From the NCBI GenBank assembly GCA_032158295.1, contig JASTWB010000045.1:42240-106239 (forward strand): 64,000 nt of DNA. The letters are read 5' to 3'. Below, piece by piece: positions 62,662 to 64,000 of this stretch (its first letter is position 1; every line of letters begins with the position of its first letter). Under the pieces are notes generated by a model. It did not search any database. It saw nothing but the letters and a program-made list of their open reading frames with translations, and was not told the DNA's origin. A program made the position numbers and the translations under genes. The stretch is from Pycnopodia helianthoides. Lineage: Eukaryota > Echinodermata > Asteroidea > Forcipulatida > Asteriidae.

Positions 62662-63135
62662 CAAATCAGCCTAAATTCTTAATTAGTTAAGACATTGAGT
62701 TAATTGTATGACATTTAACACACTTAATGTCCATTGTCTTGACCCTGTACATGACCTTTGTTAAAACCCTACATGGCCCTTTGATTATAAAATCACCTGC
62801 TTACTCCATCCTTCTTGAATTTTAAATAGGTGTGAATACCGTGCAATATGTTTTGGGGTTGAACACAAACCTAAACATATTTCTGAACATATGGGCCCCC
62901 AAGACCCTAGAATACTCTTTTTTTAAGCTGTAACAATAATTATGGTACAGATCTAATACTGTCTTGTCAAGATACAGATGCTGCAAGTTCATGTACAATG
63001 AGTACATTGACATGAAATGACCACAATGTGTAAATTCTCAATTAGAATCCAATCACAAAAGATGTGTGTTTATCATTCTGTCATTCATACAATAATCTAA
63101 TCCCTTTAAGTTTAGTTGATCAACAATTTCTCTAA
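62662..63135. other. Outer edge of the right arm
   Basis: Noncoding 3' flank of TRIM-A. It pairs with about 4690-5185, with divergence increasing toward 63135, where matching ends near gttgatcaac. Confidence 0.5.
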
Positions 63136-63949
63136 AATGGACTTTTTTTTCTTCAAAAATCAGAAAGATGAGGATGCATTTTGCTGACCATTGCTTTTTT
63201 GTAATACCTGAAACCACCCAAAGTGTTTGGACTTTTAAAAGGGACAGGGGGCTTTTACTGAAAATTTTTGAATTGATTCATTTGATTTTTTTTTTTAAAG
63301 ATTCTGAAATGCACATGTTTTCATGAAAAGATTTTCCCGGCCCTTCCCCCTCCATTTTTTTTTAAATTTTTTTAGAGTTTTTTTAAAATAATAACTCAAA
63401 TTTTTTTTTTGGTAAAAGCTTGCTGCTATTAAAGGCAAATACATTACCTTTTGGGTAAGACTCTGAAAATTAATTGAAAAACTTAATTGGGAAGAAGTAC
63501 GCAGCTTTGTTAGTAAAATGAATTTTAGAAAATTTTCTTTAAAGTGCTACGTTATGCAAAATATATCACTTTTCATTTTCCCCAAAAAAAAACCCCCCCT
63601 TTAAGACCCGGGATTCCTATGGGGAATATTCTTTCCCTGGGGAAAATTCGCTCCGGTTTTTCGATGATATCTCAAAAAAAGCGACCACCTTTTGAAGTGA
63701 AATTTTCACAGGTTAAATTTTATTGATGTACCTACATTTTATCATTAAATTAACACAATAAGTAGGCTCCAATTCCCAAAAATGTATGTGCCTCAACAAT
63801 AGAAACTTAATGATGGTTTAGGGGTTTTGCAACCCCTGGGAAAAACTGCTAATGGGACGTTTGAAAAGTGGGCCCTTATTGGGTTTTTTCCCGTGTTATT
63901 CACGTTGAATTGTAAAAAAAAAATATTTACCTTTTTATAGGTATTTGTT
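63136..63949. other. Homopolymer-rich right flank
   Basis: Not paired with the left side. Runs of t, a and c of 8-9 bases are frequent (for example 63285-63295, 63355-63365, 63585-63598). There is no supported gene. The texture suggests either degraded repeat or lower base accuracy than elsewhere. Confidence 0.5.
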
Positions 63950-64000
63950 TATGGTTTTGGAGGCATTTTATTGTGAGGTATCAATGTATAGTTGGTTTGC
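63950..64000. repeat. Third partial copy of a dispersed repeat
   Basis: tatggttttggaggcatttt and the bases to the window end are a diverged match to the stretch near 39355-39410 and its mirror near 27070-27125. It continues beyond the window. Confidence 0.6.

Larger units (their letters stand above)
33797..63135. repeat. Right arm of giant imperfect inverted repeat
   Basis: Reverse-complement partner of 4690-33137. It is longer because of a 3.1 kb Penelope-like insertion and a larger foldback element, partly offset by a missing 2.1 kb TTAA element and fewer 77 bp minisatellite units. Point differences and small indels are scattered throughout, so it is not a literal copy of the left arm. Confidence 0.95.

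Noticed and set aside
4690..63135. Palindrome as a simple read artefact (one molecule read through a hairpin adapter)
   Set aside because: Private insertions with target duplications in each arm and numerous substitutions show the arms come from different molecules. A haplotype misjoin is still possible.

Overview
The window is animal nuclear DNA: AT-rich, intron-containing genes, tRNA-derived SINEs, Penelope-like, Gypsy-like and non-LTR retroelements, and many small TTAA-flanked and hAT-like elements. Two RING/B-box/coiled-coil/NHL-type (TRIM) genes and the style of the repeats suggest a marine deuterostome invertebrate, perhaps an echinoderm; this placement is inference, and no species can be named.

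One structure dominates: a giant imperfect palindrome. Bases about 4690-33137 (left arm) recur in reverse complement at about 33797-63135 (right arm), around an unpaired 659 bp core (33138-33796). Every major feature of the left arm has a mirror copy. From the edge inward these are a two-exon TRIM gene (TRIM-A), a ~96 bp minisatellite, a foldback element nested in it, exons of an unidentified gene, a SINE, GC-rich repeats, a hAT-like MITE, a ~77 bp minisatellite, a decayed Gypsy element, a non-LTR RT fragment, TTAA MITEs and a second TRIM gene (TRIM-B). The two TRIM-B copies point at each other across the core, which holds the 3' end of TRIM-B only once. The two TRIM-A copies point outward.

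The arms are not identical. A Penelope-like element (51435-54579) sits only in the right arm with a 9 bp target duplication, and the left arm keeps the empty site. A piggyBac-like TTAA element (9952-12088) sits only in the left arm, and the right arm keeps its empty TTAA. The minisatellites differ in copy number, and the foldback element differs by internal blocks. TRIM-A looks intact only on the left; right TRIM-A has frameshifts. TRIM-B is cut at its 3' end on the left and frameshifted in its RING on the right. The arms therefore come from two separately evolved DNA molecules: either a real inverted segmental duplication, or two haplotypes joined head to head by an assembler. Sequence alone cannot decide.

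Outside the palindrome, 1-4690 holds a SINE and a clean hAT-like MITE with an 8 bp target duplication. Bases 63136-64000 are homopolymer-rich repeat sequence. No CRISPR array, operon, rRNA gene or functional tRNA gene is visible.
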